From assembly GCA_046714215.1 (NCBI GenBank), contig JBKKBM010000078.1, positions 1 through 22,808 on the forward strand: a stretch of DNA of 22,808 nt, written 5' to 3'. Positions 7,597-15,891 of the stretch are shown here, piece after piece (within the stretch, counting starts at the first letter, position 1; each line of letters begins with the position of its first letter). Origin of the DNA: DATLCI01 sp046714215. GTDB taxonomy: Bacteria; Acidobacteriota; Terriglobia; Terriglobales; Acidobacteriaceae. Both the position numbers and the translations under genes were made by a program. A model generated the notes under the pieces. It saw only the letters and a program-made list of their open reading frames with translations, was not told the origin of the DNA and ran no database searches.

Positions 7597-9476
7597 GACT
7601 TCGCTCCTTGGCCGGCTTTGGAGTACCGCGAGGCCGTAGCCACCTTCCGCGTGCCAGCACCGCAATAAGGACAGAACAAGAACGTCGGGGCCAGCCCCTT
7701 GTTGCAATTAAGGCAGCGGCCGATCGATGCCTGTTCGAAGGGGACTACCCGGAGCACTTCCTCCAGAGTCGTTATACCCTGCTTCACCTTCTCCAGCGCG
7801 TCTTCCTGCATCAGCTTCATGCCCGCGCTGCGCGCCAAGTTGCGGATCTCGTCATCCCGGAATTCCGTGCGCAAAGCGCTGCGGATCTGCTCGTCAAACA
7901 TCAGCACTTCGTAGATGCCCACGCGGCCCCTGAAACCTAAGTTGTCACACAGGCTGCAGCCCGCTGGAGAATACATCTTGTTGTCAAAATCTGTGATCCC
8001 GGCCCCCATCAGGCGCGTGGCATAATCCGGCGAGATGTCCACTTGGGTGCGGCACTCGCAAAGTTTGCGCACCAGCCGCTGGGCCACCACTCCCGTGATC
8101 GACGATGCGAGCACAAAGCCCGGGACGTTCAGGTCCAACAGCCGGGTGATGGCCGCAATACTGTCATTGGTGTGCAAGGTCGAAAGCACAAGATGACCCG
8201 TCTGCGCCGCCTGCATCGCGATCTCCGCCGTTTCCAGGTCGCGGATCTCACCCACCATGATGATGTTAGGGTCTTGGCGCAGGATGGAACGTAAACACCC
8301 GGCGAAGGTCAGCCCCTGCTTGACGTTCACCTGGATCTGATTGATCTCCGGGATCCGGTACTCCACGGGATCTTCCACCGTGATGATATGCACCGCCAGG
8401 GACTTCACTACATTGAGGGCGCTATAGAGCGTGGTGCTCTTGCCCGAACCGGTGGGGCCAGTGACCAACAGCATGCCCTGCGGCATTGCCAGGATCCCCT
8501 GGAGCAACGCCGCATTCTCGTCCGATAGCCCCAACTCCGAAAATCCCACCTTGGTGGCGTTCGGGTCGAGCAGTCGCATGGCCACTTTTTCCGTGCCCTC
8601 ATGCGTCGGCACCGTGGAGATGCGCAAGTCCAGGCTCTTGCCCCCGATCTGTACCAGGAACCTTCCATCCTGCGGCACCCGGCGTTCGGCAATGTCCATG
8701 TCTGAAAGGATCTTGATCCGCGAGACCAGTGCCGAAGTAAACTCCGCCGGGATATGGGTGAGGTCGCGCAGCACACCGTCTACGCGGATGCGCACTACCG
8801 TACCCAGGGAATGGGGCTCAATGTGGATATCGCTGGCCTTCTTGTGCGCCGCGGCGGCCACGATCGAAGACAGTAGCCGCACCGCCGGCGTGCGATCGTT
8901 CCGCAGTTCGTTCCGCATTTCCGTTTCGAATTCTTCCATCGCCGCCTTATTGCGATCGCTGGAACTGGCGGTGACGAACTGCATGTCGGCGACGTCTACC
9001 TGTTCGATGAACGGGATCTTGGCTTTCTGGTCCGCAAGCTCTTTTTCGGCGTCACCGTAACAGCGTTCGATGGCCTCGCGGATCTCCAGGGGGAAGCCCA
9101 GCCGGGGGACGATCTCCATCCCGGTAAGAAAACGAAGTTCGTCCAGCACGCGCAGGTTCTGCGGTTCGGCCATGATCGTGACCATCCGCTTGCCTTCGCG
9201 GATCAGGGGCAGCACAGTGTACTTTTCCGCCGCGGCGCGCGGTATCAGCTCCAGCGCCGCGCGCTCCACCGTGGCGAACCGCGCATCTACATAGCGGAAG
9301 CGGGCGGCTTCTTCGAGGGCCGCCACCAGGTCGTCTTTCGACACTAAGCCCTTTTCCAGCAGCAGTTCACCCAGCAGCCGGGTGCTCTCCTGCTGTTCGG
9401 AAAGGACCTTGTCGAGGTCCTCCACCGTAATCTGTTTGCGCTCACGGAGCACGTCGCCAAGTCGTTTACGAGCCAT
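7593..9476 (-). CDS. PilB/GspE-family type IV pilus or type II secretion ATPase with C-terminal zinc ribbon
   Basis: A 627-residue hexameric assembly ATPase. The N-terminus (about 1-145) is an MshEN/GspE-N type region starting RLGDVLRERKQITVEDL; in some relatives this domain binds c-di-GMP. The core has DIHIEP (216-221), Walker A GPTGSGKST (340-348), the Asp box ITVEDPVEYR (365-374), Walker B IIMVGEIRD with Glu410, and the His box TGHLVLSTLHTND (426-438). The usual zinc element has CxC (Cys473, Cys475) where CxxC is normal, then CSLC (507-510). Unusually, the end carries an extra four-cysteine ribbon, Cys588-x2-Cys591-x10-Cys602-x2-Cys605, and a basic tail. It is translationally coupled to the PilZ gene. 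No Shine-Dalgarno sequence precedes the ATG. Pilus versus secretion role is not decided here. Confidence 0.93.
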   Translation of the reverse strand: MARKRLGDVLRERKQITVEDLDKVLSEQQESTRLLGELLLEKGLVSKDDLVAALEEAARFRYVDARFATVERAALELIPRAAAEKYTVLPLIREGKRMVTIMAEPQNLRVLDELRFLTGMEIVPRLGFPLEIREAIERCYGDAEKELADQKAKIPFIEQVDVADMQFVTASSSDRNKAAMEEFETEMRNELRNDRTPAVRLLSSIVAAAAHKKASDIHIEPHSLGTVVRIRVDGVLRDLTHIPAEFTSALVSRIKILSDMDIAERRVPQDGRFLVQIGGKSLDLRISTVPTHEGTEKVAMRLLDPNATKVGFSELGLSDENAALLQGILAMPQGMLLVTGPTGSGKSTTLYSALNVVKSLAVHIITVEDPVEYRIPEINQIQVNVKQGLTFAGCLRSILRQDPNIIMVGEIRDLETAEIAMQAAQTGHLVLSTLHTNDSIAAITRLLDLNVPGFVLASSITGVVAQRLVRKLCECRTQVDISPDYATRLMGAGITDFDNKMYSPAGCSLCDNLGFRGRVGIYEVLMFDEQIRSALRTEFRDDEIRNLARSAGMKLMQEDALEKVKQGITTLEEVLRVVPFEQASIGRCLNCNKGLAPTFLFCPYCGAGTRKVATASRYSKAGQGAKS

Positions 9477-9484
9477 TGTTTGAG

Positions 9485-9514
9485 AGTATCTTATGCCGAG
9501 GTAATCCCGGTCAA
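9485..9514 (-). promoter_or_regulatory. Candidate sigma-70-type promoter of the PilB/GspE-like gene
   Basis: On the minus strand, TTGACC (9514-9509), 18 bp, then GATACT (9490-9485). An overlapping TAAGAT (9493-9488) is an alternative -10. Either places the transcript start within about 1-6 bases of the ATG at 9476, where no ribosome site is seen. Confidence 0.5.
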
Positions 9515-9771
9515 TCCAAGAATTCGCTTAGAAACACAAACGGTGGCTTTTAAGGACATTTTTGGTCGCCACCCAGGCGAAAATGCCTGTTTTGGGCCTG
9601 ATTCTTGGGGCTTGGCATTCCCACCTTCTTTTTTGCCCCACAATCGCCTCTCAAGCCGGACCTTCGGCTGCTTGCTTCCCTGACCTTTACCTTTACTTGC
9701 ACCATTCCCACATTGGCAGACCACGTGCCTGTAAAGATGGAAAAGACGGCACGTAACCAGCTCCAACGCAA
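9515..9771. other. Non-coding stretch upstream of the PilB/GspE-like gene, nothing firmly recognised
   Basis: Only weak structure is seen: a 6-bp stem GGTGGC/GCCACC (9542-9573) and a small AGGC/GCCT hairpin (9575-9588). Reading frames here lack ribosome sites and recognisable protein character. I looked for a c-di-GMP riboswitch because of the PilZ gene downstream and did not see its conserved core. Confidence 0.4.
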
Positions 9772-9805
9772 AAAAGCCTGGCCCTATTTTCGGGGCCAGG
9801 CTTTT
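9772..9805 (-). terminator. Rho-independent terminator of the BNR-repeat protein gene
   Basis: A 13-bp stem AAAAGCCTGGCCC (9772-9784) with GGGCCAGGCTTTT (9793-9805) around an 8-base loop. Read on the minus strand it ends in a run of T, 22 bases after the stop of the gene at 9828. Confidence 0.88.
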
Positions 9806-9827
9806 CGATGTCGCGCTACCAACTGCC

Positions 9828-12572
9828 CTACCGCGTCTCTACTCCCGGCGGCACCACGATCTTCACCTTCTTTGTGTCCTTATGCTTCCCTTGGGTCACG
9901 GTGATGGTGTACTCCCCGGCGCGAAGGAACTTCGCTCCCTCACCCCCGTATTCGGTGAGCATGTCCTTCGTGGGCTTCATGTCCCACGCGATTCGGTTCA
10001 ACCCCGGTGTGCCGGGTAGGCTCAACTTCGCTACCGGCTGGTCCTGCGCGTTCTTCACCGTGACTCGTACCGGATCTCCGGAAAACGACTTCACATACAC
10101 GGTCAGCAGTATCCCTGGCGGTGGATTCGCCCCACGATAGATTCCCTTCCCGTTCCAATCGGCAAAGCCATCAGCCAGGGGCATGGCTACGCCGTCTTTC
10201 GGCTGAAAGAGGACAAGGTCTTTCGCCAGCGTCTCCGCCGTCATCTCCTCTAATGGACGAATGTCATCGCTGATGTACAAGCTGCGGCCATGGGTGGCGA
10301 TCAGCAGATCGCGATCGCGCGGATGGATAAGGATGTCGTCCACCGCCACCGTGGGCAAATCGCCGAACTTCACCCAGCTTCCCCCGCGGTTGATACTGGC
10401 AAACAAACCAAATTCCGTGCCCGCAAACAGCAGGTCGGGATTCGCGGGGTCCTCACGCACTACTTTCACCGGACCATCCGGCGGCAGGTTCCCGGCGATG
10501 CTCTGCCACGTCTTGCCGCCGTCGCCGGTGCGATACGCCAGCGGCGCGAAATTGCCGCTGCGATACGCCGGTACCGCCAGGTACGCGACGTTCGGGTCCT
10601 TCCAACCCGGCTCGATGCGGCTGATCCACTGGTCCTTCACCGCCGCCGGAAGATTCGCGGTTAGGTCCGTCCAGTTGCTGCCTTCGTCCTGCGTCACCCA
10701 GACTTTGCCGTCATCGGTCGCCGCCCACAGCAGACCCGCCTTGATGGGCGACTCCGCCAGGCTGTACACGGTGCCGTAATTCTCCGCCCCACTGCCTGCG
10801 GTCACAATCTTTTCCGGGTCCTGCCGCGAGAGGTCAGGGCTGATCACCTCGTAGTGCTCGCCTTTTTTGGTCAGCCGGAACACGCGGTTGCCCGCCAGAA
10901 ACATCGTGTCCTTCTTATGCCGGCTGCCGATCAACGGACTATTCCAGTGAAAGCGGTAGAACTTCTGTCCCTCTTCCGGCTGCGGACGCAGGTCTTTCGT
11001 CTGCGCATTCCGCAAGTCATAGCGGTGGACGTAACCTTCCTGCGACTCGGTAAAGATCAGGTACGGCTCGTCCGCATCGAACACGCAATAGAAGCCGTCA
11101 CCGCCGCCCAGGCTCGTCCAATCCTGGTTCAAGATGCCTTCCTTGGTGTACGTCCGCGATGGTCCTACCCAATTCAAATTGTCTTGCAGGCCGCCGCAGA
11201 TGCGGTACGGCGTACTCATGTCGTAATTGATGCGGTAGAACTCGCCGCCGGCAAAGCGGTTCAAGTGGTCCCAGGAGCTGCCGCTGTCGTACGTCTGGTA
11301 CGCGCCGCCGTCCGTTCCCAGTAGCAGACGTTTGGGATTACGCGGATCGATGGCCAATGCGTGCAAGTCAGGATGCACTTTCTCAAACAGGTCTTCGCGG
11401 AAGCTCTGGCCGCCATCTTCGGAAACGTGCAGCGCAAATCCGAGCACGTAGATCTTCTTGTCGTTTTCCGGCGCCACGCGGATCTGACTGAAATAAAACG
11501 GACGCGGATTCAGATCGTTCACCCGCTTCCAAGTCTCGCCTGCATCTTCTGAACGAAAGATCCCGCCCGTCTTGTTCTTCACTTCCATCAGGCCGCGGTT
11601 GCCGCCTCCGTCCACGCTGTAGACGATCGCATATACGACCTTCGGATCCTTCGCATACACCGACAGCCCGATCCGCCCCGTATTCACCGGCAAGCCGTTC
11701 GTCAGCTTGCGCCACGTAGTGCCGCCGTCGGTGCTCTTGAAGATGCCGCCCGCGTCTTTGCCATCGGTGTACACCGGACCCGCGGTGAACGACCACGGCG
11801 TGCGCTGCCGCGCATACAGGGCCGCGTACAGCACATTCGGGTCCGCGGGATCGATGGCAAGCTCTCCGCCCCCTACCTTCTTGTCATGGGGCGCGTTGGC
11901 CGCCAGCACCAGCTTCCACGTCTTACCCGCGTCGGTCGTCTTGTAGATGCCGCGCTCCCCGCCCGGCTGCCAGAGGTCGCCCGTCGCCGCCACCCATACG
12001 GTGTTCGCGTCCGTCGGATGCACCACGATGCGCGCCACCGTCCGGCTGTCTTTCAAGCCAATGTGCGCCCACGTCTCTCCGGCATCCGCCGACCGATAAA
12101 CGCCGTTGCCCCAACTCGAGCTATTGCGGTCATTCGCCTCCCCCGTGCCCACGTACAAAACCTTGTTGTCGGATGGAGCCACCGCCACCGCACCCACCGC
12201 CGCCACCGCCTCCTTGGCGAAGATGTCGCTGAAGGTTGCGCCATTGTTGGTGGTCTTCATCACGCCGCCCGTCCCCAGCGCCAGATAAAAGGTGCCATCA
12301 TCTTTAGGATCGTAGGCGACTTCCGACACCCGCCCGCTCATCACCGCCGGGCCGATGCTGCGCGCCCGCAAGGACTTCAACATCGCGCCATCGATGGCGG
12401 GAACACTGGGCGCCGCCGCCGGTGTTTCCGCTTTCGGCACGGCCGCCTGGCTTTTGGTGGCCTTGGCTTTCTTGTCGCTCTTCTTCGTTTCCGACGGCTT
12501 TTGCTGGGCGATGGAGTGGAGCGCGCTGGTGACGATCAGTGCTAGGACGAGCAGGAGGGCAGTTTTTCGCAT
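9828..12572 (-). CDS. Large secreted BNR/Asp-box (sortilin/VPS10-like) repeat protein
   Basis: A 914-residue exported protein. Its signal peptide is MRKTALLLVLALIVTSALHSIA with likely cleavage before QQ, followed by a Lys/Ala/Pro-rich linker to about residue 60. The body is a beta-propeller type array of about ten Asp-box motifs of the form S-x-D-x-G-x-T-W, for example SADAGETW, TTDAGKTW, STDGGTTW, SEDAGETW, TQDEGSNW and TGDGGKTW. The last 100 or so residues form a separate beta-sandwich-like domain (DPVRVTVKNAQ... EYTITVTQG). Such proteins are often labelled glycosyl hydrolase or sortilin-like; the substrate is unknown and catalysis is unproven. The frame could begin at TTG 12596, but the ATG at 12572 has TGAGG nine bases upstream and gives a clean signal peptide, so it is preferred. 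It has its own terminator. Confidence 0.85.
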   Translation of the reverse strand: MRKTALLLVLALIVTSALHSIAQQKPSETKKSDKKAKATKSQAAVPKAETPAAAPSVPAIDGAMLKSLRARSIGPAVMSGRVSEVAYDPKDDGTFYLALGTGGVMKTTNNGATFSDIFAKEAVAAVGAVAVAPSDNKVLYVGTGEANDRNSSSWGNGVYRSADAGETWAHIGLKDSRTVARIVVHPTDANTVWVAATGDLWQPGGERGIYKTTDAGKTWKLVLAANAPHDKKVGGGELAIDPADPNVLYAALYARQRTPWSFTAGPVYTDGKDAGGIFKSTDGGTTWRKLTNGLPVNTGRIGLSVYAKDPKVVYAIVYSVDGGGNRGLMEVKNKTGGIFRSEDAGETWKRVNDLNPRPFYFSQIRVAPENDKKIYVLGFALHVSEDGGQSFREDLFEKVHPDLHALAIDPRNPKRLLLGTDGGAYQTYDSGSSWDHLNRFAGGEFYRINYDMSTPYRICGGLQDNLNWVGPSRTYTKEGILNQDWTSLGGGDGFYCVFDADEPYLIFTESQEGYVHRYDLRNAQTKDLRPQPEEGQKFYRFHWNSPLIGSRHKKDTMFLAGNRVFRLTKKGEHYEVISPDLSRQDPEKIVTAGSGAENYGTVYSLAESPIKAGLLWAATDDGKVWVTQDEGSNWTDLTANLPAAVKDQWISRIEPGWKDPNVAYLAVPAYRSGNFAPLAYRTGDGGKTWQSIAGNLPPDGPVKVVREDPANPDLLFAGTEFGLFASINRGGSWVKFGDLPTVAVDDILIHPRDRDLLIATHGRSLYISDDIRPLEEMTAETLAKDLVLFQPKDGVAMPLADGFADWNGKGIYRGANPPPGILLTVYVKSFSGDPVRVTVKNAQDQPVAKLSLPGTPGLNRIAWDMKPTKDMLTEYGGEGAKFLRAGEYTITVTQGKHKDTKKVKIVVPPGVETR

Positions 12573-12581
12573 GCGTAGAAA

Positions 12582-12586
12582 CCTCA
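12582..12586 (-). promoter_or_regulatory. Ribosome binding site deciding the start of the BNR protein
   Basis: TGAGG on the minus strand, nine bases before ATG 12572. The upstream in-frame TTG at 12596 has no comparable site. Confidence 0.6.
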
Positions 12587-12717
12587 ATGGGAGCAAGAAG
12601 TAGCAAAACTATTTTTTGCGGGAACGGCAGGAATGATAAGGGCTGCGCCAGAGCAAGTCAAAAGCGCGACACCACGTCAAACCTACCGCACTGCTGTTGT
12701 AAACTTGACCCATTGGT

Positions 12718-12732
12718 CCGTAACTCAGATGG
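12718..12732 (+). repeat. Partial near-copy of the tRNA-Arg 5' region
   Basis: CCGTAACTCAGATGG at 12718-12732 matches CCGTAGCTCAGATGG at 12735-12749, inside the tRNA, in 14 of 15 bases with a 17-bp offset. It directly abuts the tRNA gene. Confidence 0.6.
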
Positions 12733-12807
12733 CCCCGTAGCTCAGATGGATAGAGCAGCAGTTTCCTAAACTGTTGGTCGGAGGTTCGACTCCTCCCGGG
12801 GTCACCA
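12731..12807 (+). tRNA. tRNA-Arg (anticodon CCU)
   Basis: A complete cloverleaf with encoded CCA. The acceptor GGCCCCG pairs with CGGGGTC, with one G-U pair. The D stem is GCTC/GAGC and the anticodon stem GCAGT/ACTGT holds the loop TTCCTAA with anticodon CCT (12765-12767), reading AGG. The T arm is GGAGG-TTCGACT-CCTCC. The discriminator A is followed by CCA at 12805-12807. The gene stands alone on the plus strand between two minus-strand units. Confidence 0.95.
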
Positions 12808-12844
12808 TTCTTTCCACATCCTGCTTGTACCCTTGTATTCAAGC

Positions 12845-12868
12845 AAAAGGCGGGTCAAAGCCCGCCTT
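12845..12868 (-). terminator. Terminator of the NfeD/stomatin operon
   Basis: An 8-bp stem AAGGCGGG (12847-12854) with CCCGCCTT (12861-12868). On the minus strand the stem is followed by TTTTG, 15 bases past the stop at 12883. On the plus strand it could also end tRNA transcription, but there is no T run in that direction. Confidence 0.75.
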
Positions 12869-12882
12869 CCCCCATGCAACGC

Positions 12883-13866
12883 TTAAGCCCGGGGTCCGCC
12901 CGGTGGGGTGCGCGGCACCGGTGGCGGAATCGTCGGAGCAGGCGGCGTAGTGCCCCCCGACCGGATCACATTCATCGCCAGCGCCAGCATCGATCCCACA
13001 TCGCTCACGCTTGCCGGCAATATCATCGTATTGCTCGCCTTCGCCAACTTTCCGAACTCTCCAATATATTGCTCGGCCACCCGCAGTTGCACTGCCTCAA
13101 AACCTCCCGGCGCCTGGATCGCGTCAGCGACTTTGCGGATGCCCTCCGCCGTGGCGCTGGCCACTGAGAGGATAGCTGCGGCCTCACCGTCCGCCTCGTT
13201 CACTTGCTGCACCCGGTTCGCTTCCGAAGCCTTGATGACCTGCTGCTTCTGGCCCTCGGCGGTGTTCACCGCCGCATCGCGCACGCCTTCCGACGTCAGG
13301 ATGACTGCGCGCTTCTCGCGTTCGGCTCGCATCTGCTTCTCCATCGCCGCCAGCACATCTTTCGGCGGCGTGATGTTCTTGATCTCGTACCTCAACACCT
13401 TTATGCCCCAAGCTTCGGAAGCTTTGTCCAGTTCGCTGACCACCGCGATATTGATGTTGGTGCGCTCTTCGAATGTGCGGTCCAGTTCGATCTTACCCAC
13501 CTCGCTGCGCAGGGTCGTCTGCGCCAACTGGATGATGGCGAAGATATAGTTCATGATCCCGTATGAGGCGCGCTGTGGGTCCATTACCCGTAAATACAGC
13601 ACGCCATCCACCCCTACCTGCACGTTGTCACGGGTGATGCAGATCTGCTCTGGAATATCGTGGGCGTCCTCTTTCAGCGAATGCCGATAGCGGATGGTAT
13701 CGATGAATGGCACCAGAATGTGGAAGCCGGCCCCCAGGATTCCATGGAAACGCCCCAGCCGCTCCACCACATACGCGTTCTGTTGCGGAACCACAACTGC
13801 AGTCTTGAAGATCAGCACCAGTACGGCAATGGCGAGAAACACGCCCACCACGATTGCTGCATCCAT
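12883..13866 (-). CDS. SPFH/Band 7 stomatin-like membrane protein (QmcA-like)
   Basis: A 327-residue stomatin/paraslipin-type protein with one N-terminal membrane segment (residues 4-25). The Band 7 domain begins VVPQQNAYVVERLGRFHGILGAGFHILVPF and runs to about residue 180. A long Glu/Lys/Ala-rich coiled coil (172-245) follows, then a conserved LPASVSDVGSMLALAMN segment and a Pro-rich tail (308-327). Such proteins form large ring-like oligomers in membrane microdomains and usually pair with an NfeD partner, as here. The ATG has AAGGAG nine bases upstream. The gene starts 18 bp after the nfeD stop, so the two are cotranscribed. E. coli YbbJ-QmcA is a comparable pair. No missing element was noticed; the Pro-rich end may be a lineage trait. 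Confidence 0.93.
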   Translation of the reverse strand: MDAAIVVGVFLAIAVLVLIFKTAVVVPQQNAYVVERLGRFHGILGAGFHILVPFIDTIRYRHSLKEDAHDIPEQICITRDNVQVGVDGVLYLRVMDPQRASYGIMNYIFAIIQLAQTTLRSEVGKIELDRTFEERTNINIAVVSELDKASEAWGIKVLRYEIKNITPPKDVLAAMEKQMRAEREKRAVILTSEGVRDAAVNTAEGQKQQVIKASEANRVQQVNEADGEAAAILSVASATAEGIRKVADAIQAPGGFEAVQLRVAEQYIGEFGKLAKASNTMILPASVSDVGSMLALAMNVIRSGGTTPPAPTIPPPVPRTPPGGPRA

Positions 13867-13884
13867 CTTGTTATTCTCCTTTTC

Positions 13885-14316
13885 TTATTGCGAGTCCGCA
13901 CGGACGTGCAGGATCAGGCCCTCGACGCGCTCCACCCGGCAGCGTTGTCCCAGCGCGATCGTACCCGCGCCCACATTCTTCGCGTTCCACGGACTGCCCC
14001 GCAGCTCCGCCTTACCCATGCGGTCAAGGGTTATGTCTTCCATGGCCACGGCGTATTCATTCTCCAGTTGGTCCACGCCGGTGGTGTCCAGCTGTTTGAA
14101 CCGCTTCAGCAGCGGCTTGCGGAAGAGCAGCATGGAGATCACGGAGGTCGCGGAGAATATCAGCCACTGCATCCACGCGGGTCCGCCCACACCGGCTAGC
14201 TCCAGGAAGCCCACCACGATGGCGCCCACGCCGAAGAAGAGCAGGAAAAACCCGGGCGTGACCATCTCGCTGATCAGCAAAGCGAGGCCCAATAACATCC
14301 AAGCCCACCAAGCCAT
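13885..14316 (-). CDS. NfeD-family membrane protein (short type, YbbJ-like)
   Basis: A 143-residue partner of the stomatin encoded immediately downstream. Three hydrophobic segments, about 3-20, 23-42 and 46-65, are followed by a soluble OB-fold domain (about 84-140) ending GQRCRVERVEGLILHVRAD. The open frame extends to 14364, but the ATG at 14316 has an excellent AAGGAG five bases away and begins at the first membrane helix, so it is preferred. The serine-protease part found in long NfeD proteins is absent, as usual for this short type. The pair is thought to organise membrane microdomains or quality control; the exact function is unknown even in model species. Confidence 0.88.
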   Translation of the reverse strand: MAWWAWMLLGLALLISEMVTPGFFLLFFGVGAIVVGFLELAGVGGPAWMQWLIFSATSVISMLLFRKPLLKRFKQLDTTGVDQLENEYAVAMEDITLDRMGKAELRGSPWNAKNVGAGTIALGQRCRVERVEGLILHVRADSQ

Positions 14317-14321
14317 GGCAA

Positions 14322-14327
14322 CTCCTT
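14322..14327 (-). promoter_or_regulatory. Ribosome binding site deciding the nfeD-like start
   Basis: AAGGAG on the minus strand, five bases before the ATG at 14316. It argues against the longer reading from 14364. Confidence 0.75.
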
Positions 14328-14455
14328 TTCGCGGAACGGTGACTTTTGCAAAGCAGCGTATCACACGCTACCGCGGCTTCAGGGAGATATACGAACTAGG
14401 CGACGCTGGAGTCTCAGCAGTTTCACCGGGCTGGAGTCCCACAGAGGACAAAGTC

Positions 14456-15169
14456 TCAGGAAATCGTAACCCCCGGCTGCGGGTGGATGACCTCAATGCC
14501 CATCTCGCTCACGCTGCGCGTCAAGTCGGCGGGCGTGCCCGTCAGCGCCGGAAACGTCCCAAAGTGCATGGGGATCACCGTAGTCGGCTTCAGCAACTTG
14601 CACGCATACGCCGCTTCCTTGGGACCCATAGTGAAGAGGTCGCCGATGGGCAACATCACCAGGTCAGGCGCATAGAGTTCGTGGATGATGTGCATGTCGC
14701 CGAAAACGTTGGTGTCGCCGGCGTGATAGATCTTCACGCCATTCTCGAATTCGATCACATACCCACAGGCTTCGCCGCCATATAGGATCTGGCCATCGTC
14801 TTCGATACCGCAGGAGTGGTCGGCATGCACCATGGTCACGCGGATGTCGCTCACCGTCTGCGACCCACCTTTATTCATGGGCGCGATCTGTTTCGCGCCC
14901 TTCTTCTGCATCCACATGGCCAGCTCGTAAACGCCCACCACCGTGGGATCGTGCTGCTTGGCCAGAGCCACGCCGTCGCCAATGTGGTCGCCGTGGCCAT
15001 GTGTGCATAGCATCACGTCGATCTTCCGGATCTGCTTCTGCTCATCCGGACACGCCGGATTATTCATCACCCAGGGGTCGATGATGATGGTCTTGCCGCC
15101 CGGCGTTTCTATGCGAAAGGTCGAATGACCCAGCCAGGTGATCTTTACTCCATCCAGCTTCACGTTCAT
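14456..15169 (-). CDS. UPF0173-type metal-dependent hydrolase (metallo-beta-lactamase fold)
   Basis: A 237-residue single-domain metallo-beta-lactamase-fold protein, matching the UPF0173 group in length and motifs. Metal-site elements are ITWLGHSTF (10-18), CTHGHGDH (55-62, with His57, His59, Asp61, His62), HADHSCG near His118, YHAGDTN with Asp152, and IPMHFGTFP with His202. These make up the usual two-metal site. The physiological substrate of this family is not known. The ATG is supported by AGGAG five bases upstream. It is divergent from hpt across about 150 bp and looks monocistronic, with the nfeD-like gene starting about 140 bp further on the same strand. Confidence 0.92.
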   Translation of the reverse strand: MNVKLDGVKITWLGHSTFRIETPGGKTIIIDPWVMNNPACPDEQKQIRKIDVMLCTHGHGDHIGDGVALAKQHDPTVVGVYELAMWMQKKGAKQIAPMNKGGSQTVSDIRVTMVHADHSCGIEDDGQILYGGEACGYVIEFENGVKIYHAGDTNVFGDMHIIHELYAPDLVMLPIGDLFTMGPKEAAYACKLLKPTTVIPMHFGTFPALTGTPADLTRSVSEMGIEVIHPQPGVTIS

Positions 15170-15234
15170 GGTCGCTCCTGCGTGGTTTCTCCAGCTACGT
15201 ATTAGAAACCGATTTTACGCCACCCCATGCTCGG

Positions 15235-15240
15235 TATACT
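15235..15240 (+). promoter_or_regulatory. Possible -10 box for hpt
   Basis: TATACT in the divergent hydrolase/hpt region, about 80 bases before the hpt start. The -35 is weak (TTTTAC at 16 bp spacing). Confidence 0.35.
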
Positions 15241-15321
15241 TTGCCGAAAAAACCCTGCAAAAACGCTGGCCCAAATGGTGCAATGGTGATTCAATAATGG
15301 TTCAATGATTCAAATGATCCG

Positions 15322-15882
15322 ATGATGCAATCTCTTATGACGACCTCCACGCAAGCCGCCCCGCAACTCAAAGTATTGTTCAGTCGCAAGCAGATCGCCG
15401 ACCGTGTCGCCGAGATCGGCGCCGAGATCACCCGGGATTTTGCCGGTGAAAGCGTAGTCCTGGTCGGCGTGTTGAAAGGTGCGTGCCTCTTCCTCAGCGA
15501 CCTGGCGCGCAACATCGCCCTCGACGCTTCATTCGACTTCATCGGAGTCTCCACCTATGGCTCGGGCAAGATGTCCAGCGGCGAAGTCAAGCTGACCAAG
15601 GACGTCGACAGTTCAGTCCAGGGCAAGAACATCATCATCGTTGAGGACATCCTCGACACCGGCTTCACGCTCACTTATTTATCGAAGGTGATCCAGGCGG
15701 CGCAACCGAAGAGCCTCAAGATCGCGACACTTTTGGATAAGCCGTCGCGCCGCCTGCAACCCATCCAACCCGACTACTACGGCTTCAAGATTCCCGACGA
15801 ATTTGTGGTGGGATACGGCATGGACTTCGCCGAGCGTTACCGCAACCTTCCTGACATTTGCATCCTGCAGGAAAATGGCTAG
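15322..15882 (+). CDS. hpt: Hypoxanthine phosphoribosyltransferase
   Basis: A 186-residue purine-salvage enzyme converting hypoxanthine or guanine plus PRPP to IMP or GMP in the cytosol. Visible are VGVLKGACLFLSDL (48-61), the flexible-loop region VSTYGSGKMSSGEVKL (76-91), the PRPP loop IIIVEDILDTGFTL with Glu108, Asp109 and Asp112 (104-117), LLDKPSRR, and the C-terminal Asp in GYGMDFAERYRNLPDICIL. The start is uncertain. ATG 15322 gives this length, and ATG 15337 (MTTSTQ) would give 181 residues, closer to many relatives; neither has a clear ribosome site. The leader is full of TGATTCAAT-like 9-mers. The gene converges on the M48 protease gene across a repeat-rich region. Confidence 0.94.
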   Translation: MMQSLMTTSTQAAPQLKVLFSRKQIADRVAEIGAEITRDFAGESVVLVGVLKGACLFLSDLARNIALDASFDFIGVSTYGSGKMSSGEVKLTKDVDSSVQGKNIIIVEDILDTGFTLTYLSKVIQAAQPKSLKIATLLDKPSRRLQPIQPDYYGFKIPDEFVVGYGMDFAERYRNLPDICILQENG

Positions 15883-15891
15883 GCCCGAGCG

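Noticed and set aside
7597..7707. N-terminal extension of the PilZ protein
   Set aside because: It lies inside the ATPase coding region in another frame; the ATGA overlap gives a better start with a complete domain.
9491..9766. Small minus-strand frames upstream of the PilB-like gene
   Set aside because: No ribosome site, no recognisable protein character, and they overlap the candidate promoter.
9515..9771. Possible c-di-GMP riboswitch ahead of the PilB/PilZ genes
   Set aside because: The conserved riboswitch core was not found, and the candidate promoter lies downstream of this region.
12609..12842. 77-codon frame on the minus strand containing PGRSRTSDQQFRKLLLYPSE
   Set aside because: This is the translation of the antisense strand of the tRNA-Arg gene, a well-known annotation artefact.
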